Source: Roridomyces roridus
Lineage: Eukaryota > Basidiomycota > Agaricomycetes > Agaricales > Mycenaceae
NCBI GenBank assembly: GCA_029378245.1
Contig: JARKIF010000022.1
Coordinates: forward strand, 62,001 to 126,000
DNA length: 64,000 nucleotides
Reading direction: 5' to 3'
A model generated the notes under the pieces. The model ran no database searches and was not told where the DNA came from. It worked only from the letters and a program-made list of their open reading frames with translations. Both the position numbers and the translations under genes were made by a program. The number at the start of each line of letters is the position of its first letter. Position 1 is the first letter of the stretch. This document shows, piece by piece, positions 1 through 12,080 of the stretch.

Positions 1-3000
1 TTGTGGATCCAGGGAATCTGTGTGTTGGCCTCATTTCAATGCTCATCATATCTAATGTATTTCAGCCGGAACGGGCAAAAGTGTACTCAGGTACTTCATC
101 ATTTCACTCCATTATCTCTACTGAAATGAACAGCTCAACAATTATTCGGCACCTTGTTGAGGCAGAGAACACAGTCTCATACTTCTTTTTTGACTTTAGG
201 AATGACAGACAGAGCCTGGATATCATGTTGCGCTCTATTGTCTGGCAGCTTTCTGGGAAATCACTGTCTCCACATGATGCACTTTCCCATCTTTATACAA
301 GACTGGGAAATGGTACCATACAGCCACGGGTTAACGATCTTCAAGACCTCCTTGAAACTTTAATTGGGGAATTGGAACATGCATTCATTGTCATCGATGG
401 ACTGGATGAATGTCACAAGAATGACTGGACAAAGCTTGTGATGTTTGTTCACAAACATTTTGCTGCTTCCACAAAAGGGCTGCATCTGCTGTTCACGAGC
501 CAACCTCTCCAGGAATTCCAGACTGGGTTCAAGCACATTCCTTGCATACAGTTGGATTCATCAATCTTGCATGAGGATATAGGATCCTTTGTGCACAGCA
601 AGATTCTGGCAATGTCCAATAATGTTGAGCATGCCAAAGCAGTTACAGAACAAATTGTGAAAAAGAGCAATGGAATGTAAGTCAGATCAGTATTCCTGGC
701 CAAGACTAAATAGCTACATAGGTTCCGTATGGCCGCTTGCCTCATTATTGAGCTAGGGCATTATCCTTGGGAGGATGCTTGGGATAGTGCCCTGGTGGCC
801 CTTCCAGCTGAACTGTCCAGTATTTACAGCCGCTTCCTTAAACATGCAATGGATGTACCAGGAGTGGCCTCAGACTTCATTCAAGCAATTCTACGGTGGC
901 TATTATTCTCCGAGAGAGAATTGTCTGCAAAGGAACTTGCAGATGCCATTGCTTTTCGCTTGGACTTGCCAAATTTTGACTTCTCCAACCTGGATACATC
1001 AATATATTGCCCCCACAGGCGGACGGGAAATGTGCAGATCTTCAAACTGCTTGATGGGCTCATTGTGATTACCACACGTAAAGCGGGGAGAGATTCAATC
1101 AGTTTTGCGCACTCATCAGTGCGAGACTATGTCCTTTCCAACAAGTTTTATGAAGAGTATGCATCCATTTTTGATCTTAGTGAGAATATCTCACAAAGAT
1201 TCATTGCACAAAACTGTATCCGTTATCTGCTTGTGTTTTCAGAAAAAGATGATATTAGCGCTCTGGACCTGAAGGAGTACCCACTTGCAAGATATGCAGC
1301 TTATACCTGGTTCAATCACTTGCAACAATGTGATGACACCGACCAGGAGGAGCTGCTCCCAGCAACAATGCATTTGCTTAAAGATGGAAGTAGCCAATAC
1401 ACCATGCTGTATAAATTACAGTGGAAATACAGACGGAGAGGGAATGGCCATACTGGACCAGTGATTTGTATGTGTGCAGAGATCGGGTTTCAAAGAGGGG
1501 TGTGTTATTTGCTTGTTGCTAGGAAGGTGTCAGTTGATGCCATTGACAAAGTGGATGGCAGGACATCACTGCACCATGCCTCCAAGGGTGGCCACCTTGA
1601 TGTTGCAAAGCTGCTCATAGAACATGGGGCATCAGTTGATGCTGCTCAAAATGATGGCCAGACTCCGCTCCACCAGGCATCTCGGAATGGTCACTTTGAT
1701 GTTGCAAAGCTGCTCATAGAACATGGGGCACTAGTCAGTGCTGCTGAAAATGATGGCTGGACTCCGCTCCATCGGGCATCTCGGAATGGTCACTTTGATG
1801 TTGCAAAGCTGCTCATACAACATGGGGCATCAGTCGATGCTGCCGCAATTGATGGCTGGACTCCGCTGCACTGGGCATCCTGGCAGGGCCACCTTGATGT
1901 TGCACAGCTGCTCATAGAACATGGGGCACCAGTCAGTGCTGCTGAAAATGATGGCTGGACTCCGCTCCATCGGGCATCTCGGAATGGTCACTTTGATGTT
2001 GCAGAGCTGCTCATACAACATGGGGCATCAGTCAATGCTGCTGCAATTGATGGCTGGACTCCGCTGCACTGGGCATCCTGGCAGGGCCACCTTGATGTTG
2101 CACAGCTGCTCATAGAACATGGGGCACCAGTCAATGCTGCCGCAATTGATGGCTGGACTCCGCTCCATCGGGCATCTCGGAATGGTCACTTTGATGTTGC
2201 AAAGCTGCTCATACAACATGGGGCATCAGTCAATGCTGCCGCAAGTGATGGCTGGACTCCGCTGCACGGGGCATCCTGGCAGGGCCACCTTGATGTTGCA
2301 CAGCTGCTCATAGAACATGGGGCACCAGTCAATGCTGCCGCAATTGATGGCTGGACTCCGCTGCCCTGGGCATCCTGGCAGGGCCACCTTGATGTTGCAG
2401 AGCTGCTCATAGAACATGGGGCATCAGTCGATGCAGCTGAAAATGATGGCCAGACTCCGCTCCACCAGGCATCTCGGAATGGCCACCTTGATGTTGCAAA
2501 GCTGCTCATACAACATGGGGCACCAGTCAGTGCTGCTGAAAATGATGGCTGGACTCCGCTCCATTGGGCATCTCGGAATGGTCACTTTGATGTTGCAAAG
2601 CTGCTCATACAACATGGGGCATCAGTCAATGCTGCCGCAATTGATGGCTGGACTCCGCTGCACTGGGCATCCTGGCAGAGCCACCTTGATGTTGCAGAGC
2701 TGCTCATAGAACATGGGGCATCAGTCATTGCTGCTGCAAAGGATGGCCAGACTCTGCTGCACTGGGCATCCTGGCGGGGGCAACTTGATGTTGCAAAGCT
2801 GCTCATAGAACACGGGGCACCAGTCAATGCTGCTGCAACTGATGGCCAGACTCCGCTGCACCGTGCCACTTCACACAGCCACCTGCACATTGCCAAGCTG
2901 CTGTTGGATCATAATGCGTCCGTAGACTTAATCCATGACCCTGCCTTGACTGTCTTCCTCCTTCTTTTACACTATCAATACCTGGATATTGATTTGTTTG

Positions 3001-3134
3001 AGTCAGGTAATTCCGATTTATTTCACATTGATGACTCAGATTCATATGGCACTGCATTAGATCCAGAATCATCTGACACTGATGATTCAGACTCATATTT
3101 TACTGCATTGGATCCAGAATCTTTTCCATTTTGA
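1..3134 (+). CDS. NACHT-ankyrin repeat NLR-like protein, 5' end missing
   Basis: The gene enters from the left edge, so its start is not visible. Exons 1-19, 66-90, 134-676 and 722-3134 join in one frame through GT-AG introns of 46, 43 and 45 nt, giving 999 visible residues. Splicing exon 1 to exon 2 rebuilds the Walker A motif GISGTGKS (visible residues about 5-12). A Walker B-like FIVIDGLDE follows near residue 100, as in fungal NACHT NTPases. A helical linker precedes 14 ankyrin repeats (about residues 475-935), and the acidic tail carries the word TALDPES twice. By family knowledge this is a STAND-type switch: ligand binding by the repeats would drive NTP-dependent oligomerisation and signalling through an N-terminal effector domain, which lies outside the window. 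The ankyrin units are almost identical in DNA, which points to recent expansion. Ligand and effector type cannot be told. Confidence 0.85.
1557..2939 (+). repeat. 14 tandem ankyrin units (99 bp each)
   Basis: Fourteen copies of a 33-residue ankyrin unit of the form G-W/Q-TPLH-ASxxGHxDVAxLLIxHGAxVxAA. The last copy is one residue shorter and the most diverged. Many neighbours alternate between an ASRNGHFDVA type and an ASWQGHLDVA type, which gives a 198-bp higher-order unit. Long stretches are identical at the DNA level, including synonymous sites. Confidence 0.92.
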
Positions 3135-3529
3135 GTAGGTGTGTCTTGCCCACCACTTCCCTCTTTCCCATCAACCTGATGTTGCTCTAGTCTCTCGTAG
3201 ACAGACGCTATAACATGTCGTCACTCATTCTTCGTTATGTTATAGTATGTTGATAACATTGATCGCTTGATAGGCCGCCTCGTGATGCCGTAAAGTGCGG
3301 AGTTTGAAAACATTCGCACGCCCTCGCGACACGTTCAGACGCATTTCCACTGCCTTTGAGGGCTCAAAAATGCTTATTCAACGTGAATATTTCATTGTTA
3401 CACTTGTAGAGTACATTAAAAGAGAGTTCGCCCGGGCAAGAAGAATCAATCGGTACGGATGCGACTCTCGCTCCGTGTTGGTCTGCCATCTCAGATTCTC
3501 GCCAAGTCTCAGCAGGCCTCAGCAAACCA
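3135..3529. other. intergenic, no gene seen
   Basis: No coding region is supported. A 32-bp stretch at 3185-3216 recurs in reverse complement at 31915-31946. It ends in TATAACA and the copy begins TGTTATAG, which looks like the edge of an LTR. Confidence 0.5.
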
Positions 3530-4015
3530 TTCGACAACCCCTGGGGCCAAACGAAGTGTTCGGAAACCTTGAGCTCTTCGCAGCGCTATACAGGCGAGAG
3601 CCTTCTTTGGAGCAACACGAGCCGGGGGAGGAGGAGGTTTTATATGATCATCTGGGATCTGCGGTATACACGTACTGGCGTATTGCTATGTTCCCAGGGA
3701 TGCAATTCTGCAAAGAAGGTGTAAACCGTCAAGTCGTTTTGACCGAGTGCCAGCGGGCCGTGGTAGCGACACGGATTCACGACAGCTCGGTAGGTCCCAT
3801 CCAACCAGTTCCATCTTTTCAAATATACTGACAATGACATTCCGGAGGTCGCGTCCTGAGACCTCGGGAACATTATTGTCTACCTGCCAGTTGGCTCGCG
3901 TTCAACAACAATTCCGTCTTTCGAGTTATTGCAGAGCGAGACTTTGCGCATGCGTCCCCACACAGTTTCCAACTGATATCAATGTTGACTCTGGCTGTCT
4001 CACCTACTGCGTTCA
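3530..4015 (+). pseudogene. relic of MYND-finger gene (copy A)
   Basis: A decayed fragment matching the 3' half of the two MYND-finger copies downstream. Recognisable pieces are an FGNL-(EL)-FAAL-RREPSLEQHE segment near 3560-3620, corresponding to FGSLLAALRKREPALEQYE in copy C; a broken finger piece containing ECQR near 3745; and a tail piece near 3895-3990 matching the AQWLASKNYSVLRAIAGRDFAG region of copy C. The 5' half and most zinc ligands are gone and the pieces fall in different frames, so no protein is expected. It shows that at least three copies of this family once stood head to tail here. Confidence 0.6.
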
Positions 4016-4249
4016 TGAGCTCGAGATCTTGTGAACCCAATGGTGAAATGAATCGCGTCTGCTCACAATCCATCGCCTTCAATGTTGAATGGCAGAAGGT
4101 TCCCGTTTGAATCGAGGTTGGGGTCTGGGATGCTCCGAGTCACTCTTTTCTTCCAGCCATGTTCGCATTGAACTGTTCCGGATCTCATATTTGCAGTACA
4201 CAGATATACTAGTAGGCTTCGATATGCAGTGTTTCAATCGTCAATCCAG

Positions 4250-4825
4250 TGTTCTTGCGAACCCAATCACTGCATTCCGCGACCGTGTAGGCAGAGCTAT
4301 TTCTAGCTGTGCTGACATGTGCCTACCCCACTAGGCACATCAATTTTGGCTGTGCCTAGGCCCGGAAACCAAAACTGTGCCTAGCTGAGCCTACCCTCTG
4401 CCTACGCTGTGCCTACATGACCCTCCTTTTCTGGTCTCCCCGCCTTTCTCGTGCTCACTACAACCTATTCACAAGCTCTGGGGCGGAACACTGTGTCGCC
4501 TGTTGGTTGCCATGATCACCCATAGCCGAGAGTCCAAAATAAATCACATAAATCGCGCCGGTGGTGCCGCTGAGCCTTAAATCCGCTGGCAGCGCCGAAA
4601 TTGACGGCCGTGAGATTTAGCTTGCTGTAAACTCGATTCAACCGAATCCTGGATAAATTCGAGCGGTTGGCGGACCTCCAGAACAAGGTCACCAGCTCTT
4701 TCAGCCCCTCAGAGGCCAGATTAACGTGAAAACCAGGTAAGTTTGCCTACCTGTGCCTATCCCCATGGGCAAACCCTGTGCCTACACCCCGGCGGAATGC
4801 AGTGGTTGCATTGAGAACTGTACTT
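4250..4825. mobile_element. degenerate inverted-repeat element with TGTGCCTA motifs
   Basis: The left side reads CACTGCATTCCGC then GTGTAGGCAGAG (about 4269-4296). The right side, read in reverse complement, has CACTGCATTCCGC then GTGTAGGCACAG (about 4776-4812). Between them the words TGTGCCTA and TAGGCACA recur in both orientations, as subterminal repeats do in hAT-type elements. No target-site duplication was found, so the true ends are uncertain. A short open stretch near 4640-4725 (DKFERLADLQNK) is not identified. Confidence 0.4.
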
Positions 4826-5240
4826 AACTGATTTTTTTTGCTCAAATCCACCGCTACCTGTACTCATATTCACTTTCAGCCTGAGCGTTCTATGCTTACG
4901 GTTCTGGGACTCGTAGGACACCGTCGTCCGTTCCGGTTTCCAATGGGAAAACTGTTGGGAAATTCCCATCAGTTCAATTGCTTGGGCGGCAGTTGGGCGG
5001 CCTGCAGACAAGCGGCAGATGCCTGGTGTTCGTCCTTGGAATGATTCAATGAATTGGACTTGAATCCGTCCGATTCCGTTCCTCTTGGACAGTTCGCGCC
5101 GCTTCCGACACGGCGGGCATGATCATTTCTCAGAAGACAGCCATCAGTGATCCGCTCAGGGTCTGTCAGCAATCGCCGCCGTGATTACGATCCGTGCTTT
5201 CTCCCGAGCCCCGACTTGACCAGTGACCACGATGACCCAC
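4826..5240. other. intergenic, no gene seen
   Basis: Nothing recognisable. It leads into the first exon of MYND copy B. The last few dozen bases resemble the sequence just upstream of copy C, so the tandem duplication unit may begin here. Confidence 0.4.
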
Positions 5241-7545
5241 ATGGCGGCTCGCAGCCAGGTCCAGCTCTTGGCACAAGTGACCGCCACACCATCGAGGGTG
5301 TGTCGTGAAGTAACTTGAGCCCATCGACGTGCTGAATAACACATCGAGTTCATCGCGAGAGCCCGCAACCGCGATACATCCGGCTATACTGCGCGTTCTT
5401 CACGCTGTCTGGCTGAATGTCCCCGACACCATCGACCTCGGCATCATCGAACTGTTCCTATCGCATCTCCAGGTGGATAAAGTGCCTCCCCCCAACCATG
5501 GGTGGCATAAGGCTCCAACCTTTTCCGTTCGAAAACTGTTTGTGCCGAAAAAAACGGTTTTTATTTCCGTTTTGTTTGCAGTGACCCGGAAACGGTTTCC
5601 CAAACCGTTTGGAAACTGTTTCTCTTGGCCCATCTGGGGGGCTCAGAATGAGCCAAATCAGTGCTACTTGCAGTCTCCCAGCAGGCCCGTACACTTGTGG
5701 TCAAACAGTTTTCTCAATCCTGGAAACTCAACCCACATACCACCAGTGAAATTGAGCGCCGCGCTCTCGGCAGCTGCTTAGTCAAACCAATCTTGCTTGA
5801 TGAATTTCCAATCTCCCTCCCTATTGGTGTCGAACGACTCTGATACTGCGCAGATTGGCTCCCTGTGCACACCGAAGCATCCTGGGACCGCTGGGCCTCT
5901 CTGGACACTGTGGAAAAGGTACCCCAAAATTATCCGTTCGGAAACCGTTCGCAAACGGTTGCAAACGGTTTCCCTTCCGTTTCCGTTCTGTTTGCCCAAA
6001 ATTGCAAACGGAAACGAAACGGTTGGAGCCTTAGGGTGGCAGCTCGACGCCGATTTCGCGCATCTCTCTCTCAGCGGTCTCAGTGGCATGAGATTTCTTC
6101 TCGACAATCCATCATTCCCTACGCATGCCAAAGCAGTGATCTCTGGGCTCCTCGGTATCATCGAGTGGTGCCAGTACCTCTTTGACGCCAGCGCTAGCCC
6201 TGGATGCACTGCACCGAAGCGCCGGGTATGCATCCAAACTTTGGGGAGAGTGCTTGATACTCTTACTCGAGAACAACAACAGAGATCAGCCCTGGCTGAA
6301 TATCCAGGCTGTCTCGAGCTAACAACAAAACTATGGGCGTCATCGGATATCTATCGGGATGCCGACGTGGCCATGGCGCGGTTGCGTCCGATTCCAGCTC
6401 TTGTCTTGTCCCTGCTCCTCGAAGAAACCTCTACCTTCGACAAAGACGATGCTTTCGCGCGGATGATACAGGCTTCTGGCGGCGACGCGACATTCGTTGC
6501 CCAGGTGGTCTTGCGGCAGGTCAAGAAATGCACGAAAGATCTCGGCAACACGAGCGCGAGGAGCTGAGCTGTCTATGATCTTTTTTGCCACATCCGACTC
6601 CTCGCGGTTCTCGGCCAACCCTATCCCCATCCACTTCGAACCGCCCTTTTTGACGGGGGCGCCATCCGCATCGTGACGGGCACCTTTGTCGCTCTGTCAC
6701 GCACCATCACGACGAATCCGACACCAACAGAAATCGACTCACTCTCCTCGCTCCTCGATTTTTTCGGGTTTTATCTGCAGTGCGACCGCTACCTCGTTCT
6801 GGTGCGCACGGTCAGGGCGGGGTTTCTTACGGCGCTTCTTGACTGCAGCCCGGCGTTCCCCCATCTACCTCCGCGAAACGTCGACATCGCACTCGACCTG
6901 GTGGGTAAAGTCATGCCTCCGCACCTGGTCTACCGCTCCTTCGTGGTGGCTGTACGGCAGTCTCTGTCGGAGATCCGGGAGAATTGCCTCCACTAGGACC
7001 CGTTGTTGACCAAGCCTGGGGTCAATGACGCCTTTGGAAATCTATTCGCTGCGCTGCTCAAGCGAGAACCTGCTTTGGCGCAATATGAACAGATCGAGGA
7101 GGAGGTTTCATCTGGAATGTGCGGCAATATTCAGGTACGTGCCTGTCCATCGCTATCTTTGCCCAAGGACCAACTTCTTCGCAGTGCCAGCGCTTGGATC
7201 GGAAGCAAAACTTTAAAAAGTGTGCCAAGTGTCAAGTCGTTATGTACTGCTCGCGCGAGTGCCAGCGGGACGACTGGAACGCTTTGCATCGCGACGAATG
7301 CAGTGAAATGAATTCACGACAATTTAGTGCGTCCCATCCAACCGCTGACATCGTCTCAATACATGTACTGACATTGCATCAGGTCGGGCCCCACGCCGTC
7401 CCAAAACCGACTCGGCAAGCGTTCTCGTCTACTCGCAATGGCTAGCGGGGGGAAATCATGCCATATTTAGAACTATCGCAGAGCGAGACTTTCCAGGCGT
7501 CCCCCACGAGGAACTTCTTCCCTGCGTCGACATGACTCTAACTTG
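5241..7545 (+). pseudogene. MYND-type zinc-finger gene, pseudogene (copy B)
   Basis: Collinear with copy C throughout, but broken in several ways. Exon 1 begins MAARSQVQLLAQ and ends at 5297 before a 51-nt intron (5298-5348). A 5-nt deletion near 5385-5400 shifts the frame. A 526-bp MITE splits codons between PPPNHG and WQLDADF (5508-6033). In-frame stops occur near 6565 (TGA) and 6993 (TAG). The 3' part still shows introns 7135-7184 and 7327-7382 and an intact MYND finger (CQRLDRKQNFKKCAKCQ through HRDEC). MYND fingers bind zinc and usually mediate protein-protein contacts; the long N-terminal helical region has no known function. It ends about 40 bp before the start of copy C, so B and C are a head-to-tail tandem duplicate. 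Confidence 0.85.
5508..6033. mobile_element. hAT-type MITE, family 1, copy 1
   Basis: Terminal inverted repeats TAAGGCTCCAACC / GGTTGGAGCCTTA bound 526 bp. The exact 8-bp duplication GGGTGGCA lies on both sides (5500-5507 and 6034-6041). The 8-bp duplication and ends fitting YARNG are hallmarks of the hAT superfamily. Near both ends the palindromic word AAACGGTTT is repeated. There is no transposase, so it is non-autonomous. Removing it with one duplication copy restores the codons PNHGWQLDAD of the host MYND pseudogene, so insertion followed the gene duplication. A sister copy lies at 30471-31006. Confidence 0.93.
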
Positions 7546-7583
7546 CGATCGGTACCTCCCATTGACCTTCCACCACGACCCTC

Positions 7584-10341
7584 ATGCCGGCACAAGACCG
7601 CAGTCAGCTCATCGCGAAAGTGAGCGCCACACCTTCGAGGGTGAGTCGTACTTGCTTGAGCCCCTATTGTTATACTAAGTAACGCATCGAGTTCATTACG
7701 ACGGCACGGCACCACAGTCCACATGGCTACGCTGTCCTATGGGATCTCCACGCTGTCTGGCCGAACATCCCAGACACCATCGAGCTCGGCGTCGTCGAGA
7801 TGTTCCTCTCGCATCTCCAGGTCGACAAAGTGCCTCCCCCTAACCGCGCATGGCAGATCGACGCGGATTTCGCAAATGTCTCTCTTGACGGCCTTCGTTA
7901 CATGACCAGTCTTCTCGACACTCCTTCATTCCTTCAACACGCCAGAGCAGTTCTCGCTGGCCTCCCCGGTATCCTCGGGTGGTGTCAGTACATCTTTGAT
8001 GCGAGATCCGAGCTCCCTGGGCGGAAACGCCAGCGATGCGTGGAAACTTTGGCAAGAATATTCGATGCTCTCACTCAGGACCAAGAGTGCATCTCAGCCA
8101 TGGCTGAATATTCAGGTTGTCTCGAGCTAGCGACGAAACTATGGGCGCTGCCAGAAGGCGAATTGACCACATCGCACGCAACTCCAGCTCTTGCCCTCAT
8201 CCTTTCTCCTCAAACAAGCCCTTAATCTGCACCCGGAAGATGTGAAATCTGCCTACAACCATCGGTGTTACGAGCGGGTGATCCAGGCCTCGGGCGGCGA
8301 CACAACGTTCATTGCCCAGTTGGTCTTGGGGCAGGTGAAGAAAGCCACGAAGGACCTTGATAAGCCGAGCAGGCGGACTGCGGCTGCGTTTGCTCTTTCC
8401 GGCCACATCCGACTCCTCACGGTTCTCTGCGAGCCCTATCCACATTCCCTTCCAACCGCGTGTTTCAAGGCGGGCGCCACCCGCCTCGTGACGAGCGCCT
8501 TTATCGCTCTATCCACCATCACGCCTAATCCGGCACCAACAGAACGCGATGCGCTCGCTACACTCCTCGATTTTTTCGGATATTTTTTGGAGTGCGAAGA
8601 CTACCCCCCACTGTTGCGCGCGGTGAAGGCGGGGTTCCTGACCGCGCTCCTCGACTGCAGCCCAGCGCTCCCAGATTTACCCCAATCCAGCGTCGACACC
8701 GCACTGAACCTGGTGGGTAAAGTCATGCCTCCGTATCTCGTCTACCGCTCGTTCGCGATGGCGGTAAAGCGGTCTGAATTGGAGATCCGGGAGAACTGGT
8801 TCCGCTACGGTCCACTGTTGGCTAAGCCTGGGATCAACGAGGCTTTCGGGAGTCTCTTGGCTGCGCTGCGCAAGCGAGAGCCTGCTTTGGAGCAATATGA
8901 ACAGCAGGATGAGTCACTCCGGATGTGCGCAAACATTCAGGTCTGTACCAGCGTATTGTTTTCTGCTCAACGACGGAATTGACATTCTTCCCAGTGTCAG
9001 CGCCTCGATTCGAAGCACAACTTCAAAAAATGTGCCAAGTGTCAAGGCGTCTTGTACTGCTCGCGCGAGTGCCAGCGGACTGACTGGAACGCTTTGCATC
9101 GCGATGAGTGCAGCGAAACGAAGTTGGAACAGCTCAGTTCGTCCCATCCCCATTTGATTCGCGCAATATGCTCATATATCGCAGAACCGACACACCACCA
9201 TCCCAAAACCAACATCGGGAGCATTCTCGCCTACGCGCAATGGCTCGCATCAAAGAATTATTCCGTCCTTCGAGCTATCGCAGGACGAGACTTTGCAGGC
9301 GTCCCTCACGAGGAACTCGTTCCATGCGTGGACATGACTTCTTCACCCGAGGTTTTCAGCATTCGGCGTATTCAGGAGCTAGCCGACAACCCCGTGGTCG
9401 AACCAGCGGGGTTTCCCGGGTTAACGAGCAGACTGGATCCAGTGCGTCTTCAGGAGCTAATGGAGCAGTACAAGGTGATGGGGTTGACGCCTATGCAGGG
9501 GTTGATTACACCGGGGGCAAAGTCCGACGCATGTTGTTCTGACATGCCTCGTTCACATGTCTCGACGCATGTCGCAACGCATGATCTGAAAGTACAAGGG
9601 CAGTCACATACCAAATGCTAAGACTGCCGCAGTGATCCGGAACTTTTGATCAGGACTGGATCATGATTTACAATCCACTAAGTATCATTCCGGTTCTAGT
9701 TCGAGGATTGCCTAGTGAAATGTGGTCGAATGTGCGAGTAACTCGAACGGGGAGAAGATAGACCCGTTGGATTTCGGCATGCCACCCCGGAGTCTTCTGT
9801 AGCTGATGGTATAACACCTCTCTCGGGCTACTTTGTATTGACTTCGTAGGCTGGCGGCTGCTTGGAACCGAAAATTCAAAGCTGGGCTTCTTATTCTGCA
9901 ACAGGTGAGAGCTTACCCACACCGTTCACCACCTATTCACTTGGAAATAAGGCCAGGGGCCGCCAGTGGTTGGGTGGAACATAACCAGGAAACCTCGACT
10001 GTTTCTTCAACCAGACACCAACAGCCTCAATCAAGTCTGAGGCCTGAGGCTCTTCTGGGGGCATATTCAGCAGTACACATCAAAAACTATGTCGATGCAT
10101 GTACACGGCCCACTGATCCCACCAAATAGCCACTCGTCACATTCATGCTGAGCAACTTGGGAACAAGGGATCATCCGGGAGATTTTAAGAACGACATGCC
10201 TCGACACATGCGTACGAGGCAATTTCAAAAGGACATGCGTCGGACTTTGTCCCCGGTGTTAGGTCCGGGGCGGGCGTTCAGATAGTGTGGACGGCGTTTG
10301 CCGTGCCGGAGTTTTTGACTGATAGTGCGAGCAGTAGATAG
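7584..10341 (+). pseudogene. MYND-type zinc-finger gene, nearly intact (copy C), interrupted by a MITE
   Basis: Start MPAQDRSQLIAKVSATPSR ends at 7640; introns are 7641-7691, 8941-8994 and 9137-9184. The helical region follows (LHAVWPNIPDTIELGVVE, QVDKVPPPN), then the MYND finger at 8995-9115 (CQRLDSKHNFKKCAKCQGV, YCSRECQ, HRDEC), where Cys and His ligands remain. Two faults are seen. One extra T within 8203-8205 shifts the frame; removing one T gives ALILLLKQAL, in line with copy B. A 750-bp MITE enters at 9509, after MQGLI. Bridging it gives RSGAGVQIVWTAFAVPEF and a stop at 10339-10341, presumably the original C-terminus. With the MITE the frame ends at 9621 with an element-derived tail. 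The last intron is 48 nt with no stop, so retention would be silent. If the single-base shift is a sequencing error, the gene could be expressed. Confidence 0.78.
9509..10258. mobile_element. PIF/Harbinger-like MITE (TTA duplication)
   Basis: The inverted ends CACCGGGGGCAAAGTCCGAC (left) and GTCGGACTTTGTCCCCGGTG (right) match with one mismatch, and similarity extends inward over about 25 bp and patchily beyond. The flanking trinucleotide TTA is duplicated (9506-9508 and 10259-10261), as expected of PIF/Harbinger elements. The 750-bp interior holds no transposase. CATGCCTCG/CGACGCATG words recur near both ends. It sits in the last coding exon of MYND copy C. Confidence 0.82.
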
Positions 10342-10499
10342 ATACTTAGGTGAGGCCCAAATCGTAACGGATTCCAACATTCTAAGTAATATATTGATTT
10401 ATGTATGTAAAAGGTCTAATACATAGTGATGCCGATGTTCGGTTCAGAACCGATCCGCACATGTGCGAACCCCGAACCGAACCTCAACAAGACATGCCT

Positions 10500-12080
10500 T
10501 CGCTTCGCTCCGGCAGCACTGCATTTTCTACACTTCAAGCTCAATTTTTGGACGGTCATATTGACTCGGACCTGCTCAGAGGTGCCTTTGTCCTCGGTCA
10601 CTTTGAATAAAAAATAGAATGTATGTATTCAACACGCACACTACCGAACGCAGATCTGGTGCAAAAACAAAAGAAACGGAGAACCACATTCCCGTTTGAC
10701 ACACCGCCTGGGTTCCACGGGCCACCCTGCATTACCTGTTACACTCGCTCTGTCCCGCGTTGCTTGCCATGATAGTATTCGTTCGGCGGTCGACCGATGG
10801 CGACTGGCTTGTTCTCACCTCTATGCATGGTGGACCCAGTCGCAAGCTCCGGTTCTTGAAGCGAAATCCGTAAGATCGCGCGCCGCGCGCGCCAGAAAAG
10901 GCAGCCAATTCACTCACATGTATGTCACCCCCGGGCCCCCCCTCCTCCGGAGTCCTCCGTGCATTGTCCTGCAAGTTCTCCTCGCAACGCTCCGCGGCAG
11001 TGGTGTAGGAAGGGCACGAGAGTAGCCGGCAAGCTGTAGGGCCGCTGTCCATGGACACGGATAGTGATACGCCACATGCAGCTTGACGTTCGGCAACGTA
11101 CTACGTGAAAGGACAGAGCGAAGGAGGCATCAAAGCTTGGCGGCTCAGGTCGAGTCGGATAGGAGGAGGCCGGGAGGTACGACGTGTGGTGTGAAACGAG
11201 ACGGCAGACAGGCGAGTGCACCAAAGTCGAAGAGGACAGTCCACACCTCGTGTCACAGCACAGCGTGGGACATCACGCACCGTTGTACCCTTGGTTCCAC
11301 GTATCTTGTCGAGTCTCCCCCACGCAGCACGCTAGAAGATGGCGACATCTGTTCGCGGTTGGGGACGCGACGACGGAATCATATTTCGAAATCTTCGACT
11401 TGAGCCGGTGGGACGATGAATGCGCCTCGAGGCATGTTTGAATACCGAGGGATGACGGATGGTGCAGCTTGGCCAGAAAGTCGGGATGGATGCAATAGTG
11501 CGAGGAAAACGGGTCCGCGAAGTACCAAGAAGTGATGACCGGCACAACCAGTATCTTTGATGGCAGCGTGACTGAGTGTGACTCTCAATTAACTGTCACA
11601 AACCTCGGTCGTTGGCTTCCTACCGCCATTACTGGATGAGATTTGTACAATCCCCTAAGCTCCAAAGACAAAAGATGATCTCAATATGCCTGGCTAGCTG
11701 CCTGTGAGAGGTCCTGAGCCGAGCGTCACCAGAACCTGTCTCCAGAGGTCCGAGAGTTCAACTCAACGTCGTGGAATTGGCAGTCCTTTTTAATGGGGTG
11801 CAGCAGGTCCTAGGGTGAACCGAAAAATCCTGTATTTTATCAGGGGACTCTGAGATATCCCATTTTGCCACGGGGAAGCTTTTGGGACCCATTTCTGACA
11901 TGGTTGCCATTGGGTGTGCCCGACAAACACCAGACTTTGCACACTTTATACGGGGATAGCTACCAGTTGCATGTCACAGCGGAGCTCTGTGGAGGCGATT
12001 CTGGAATCGACTGGGAAGACCGTGGGACATAGCTCAACAGCCCCGGAGACTCTAGGAACACTACGTATTATGAACCAAAG
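10500..12080. other. interior of the 7.1-kb element, no gene seen
   Basis: Several short open frames occur on both strands, none with recognisable composition or motif. Nothing coding is supported. Confidence 0.4.

Noticed and set aside
10696..11025. Overlapping frames on both strands near 10.7-11.2 kb
   Set aside because: No recognisable domain or splice signals; interior of a transposable element.
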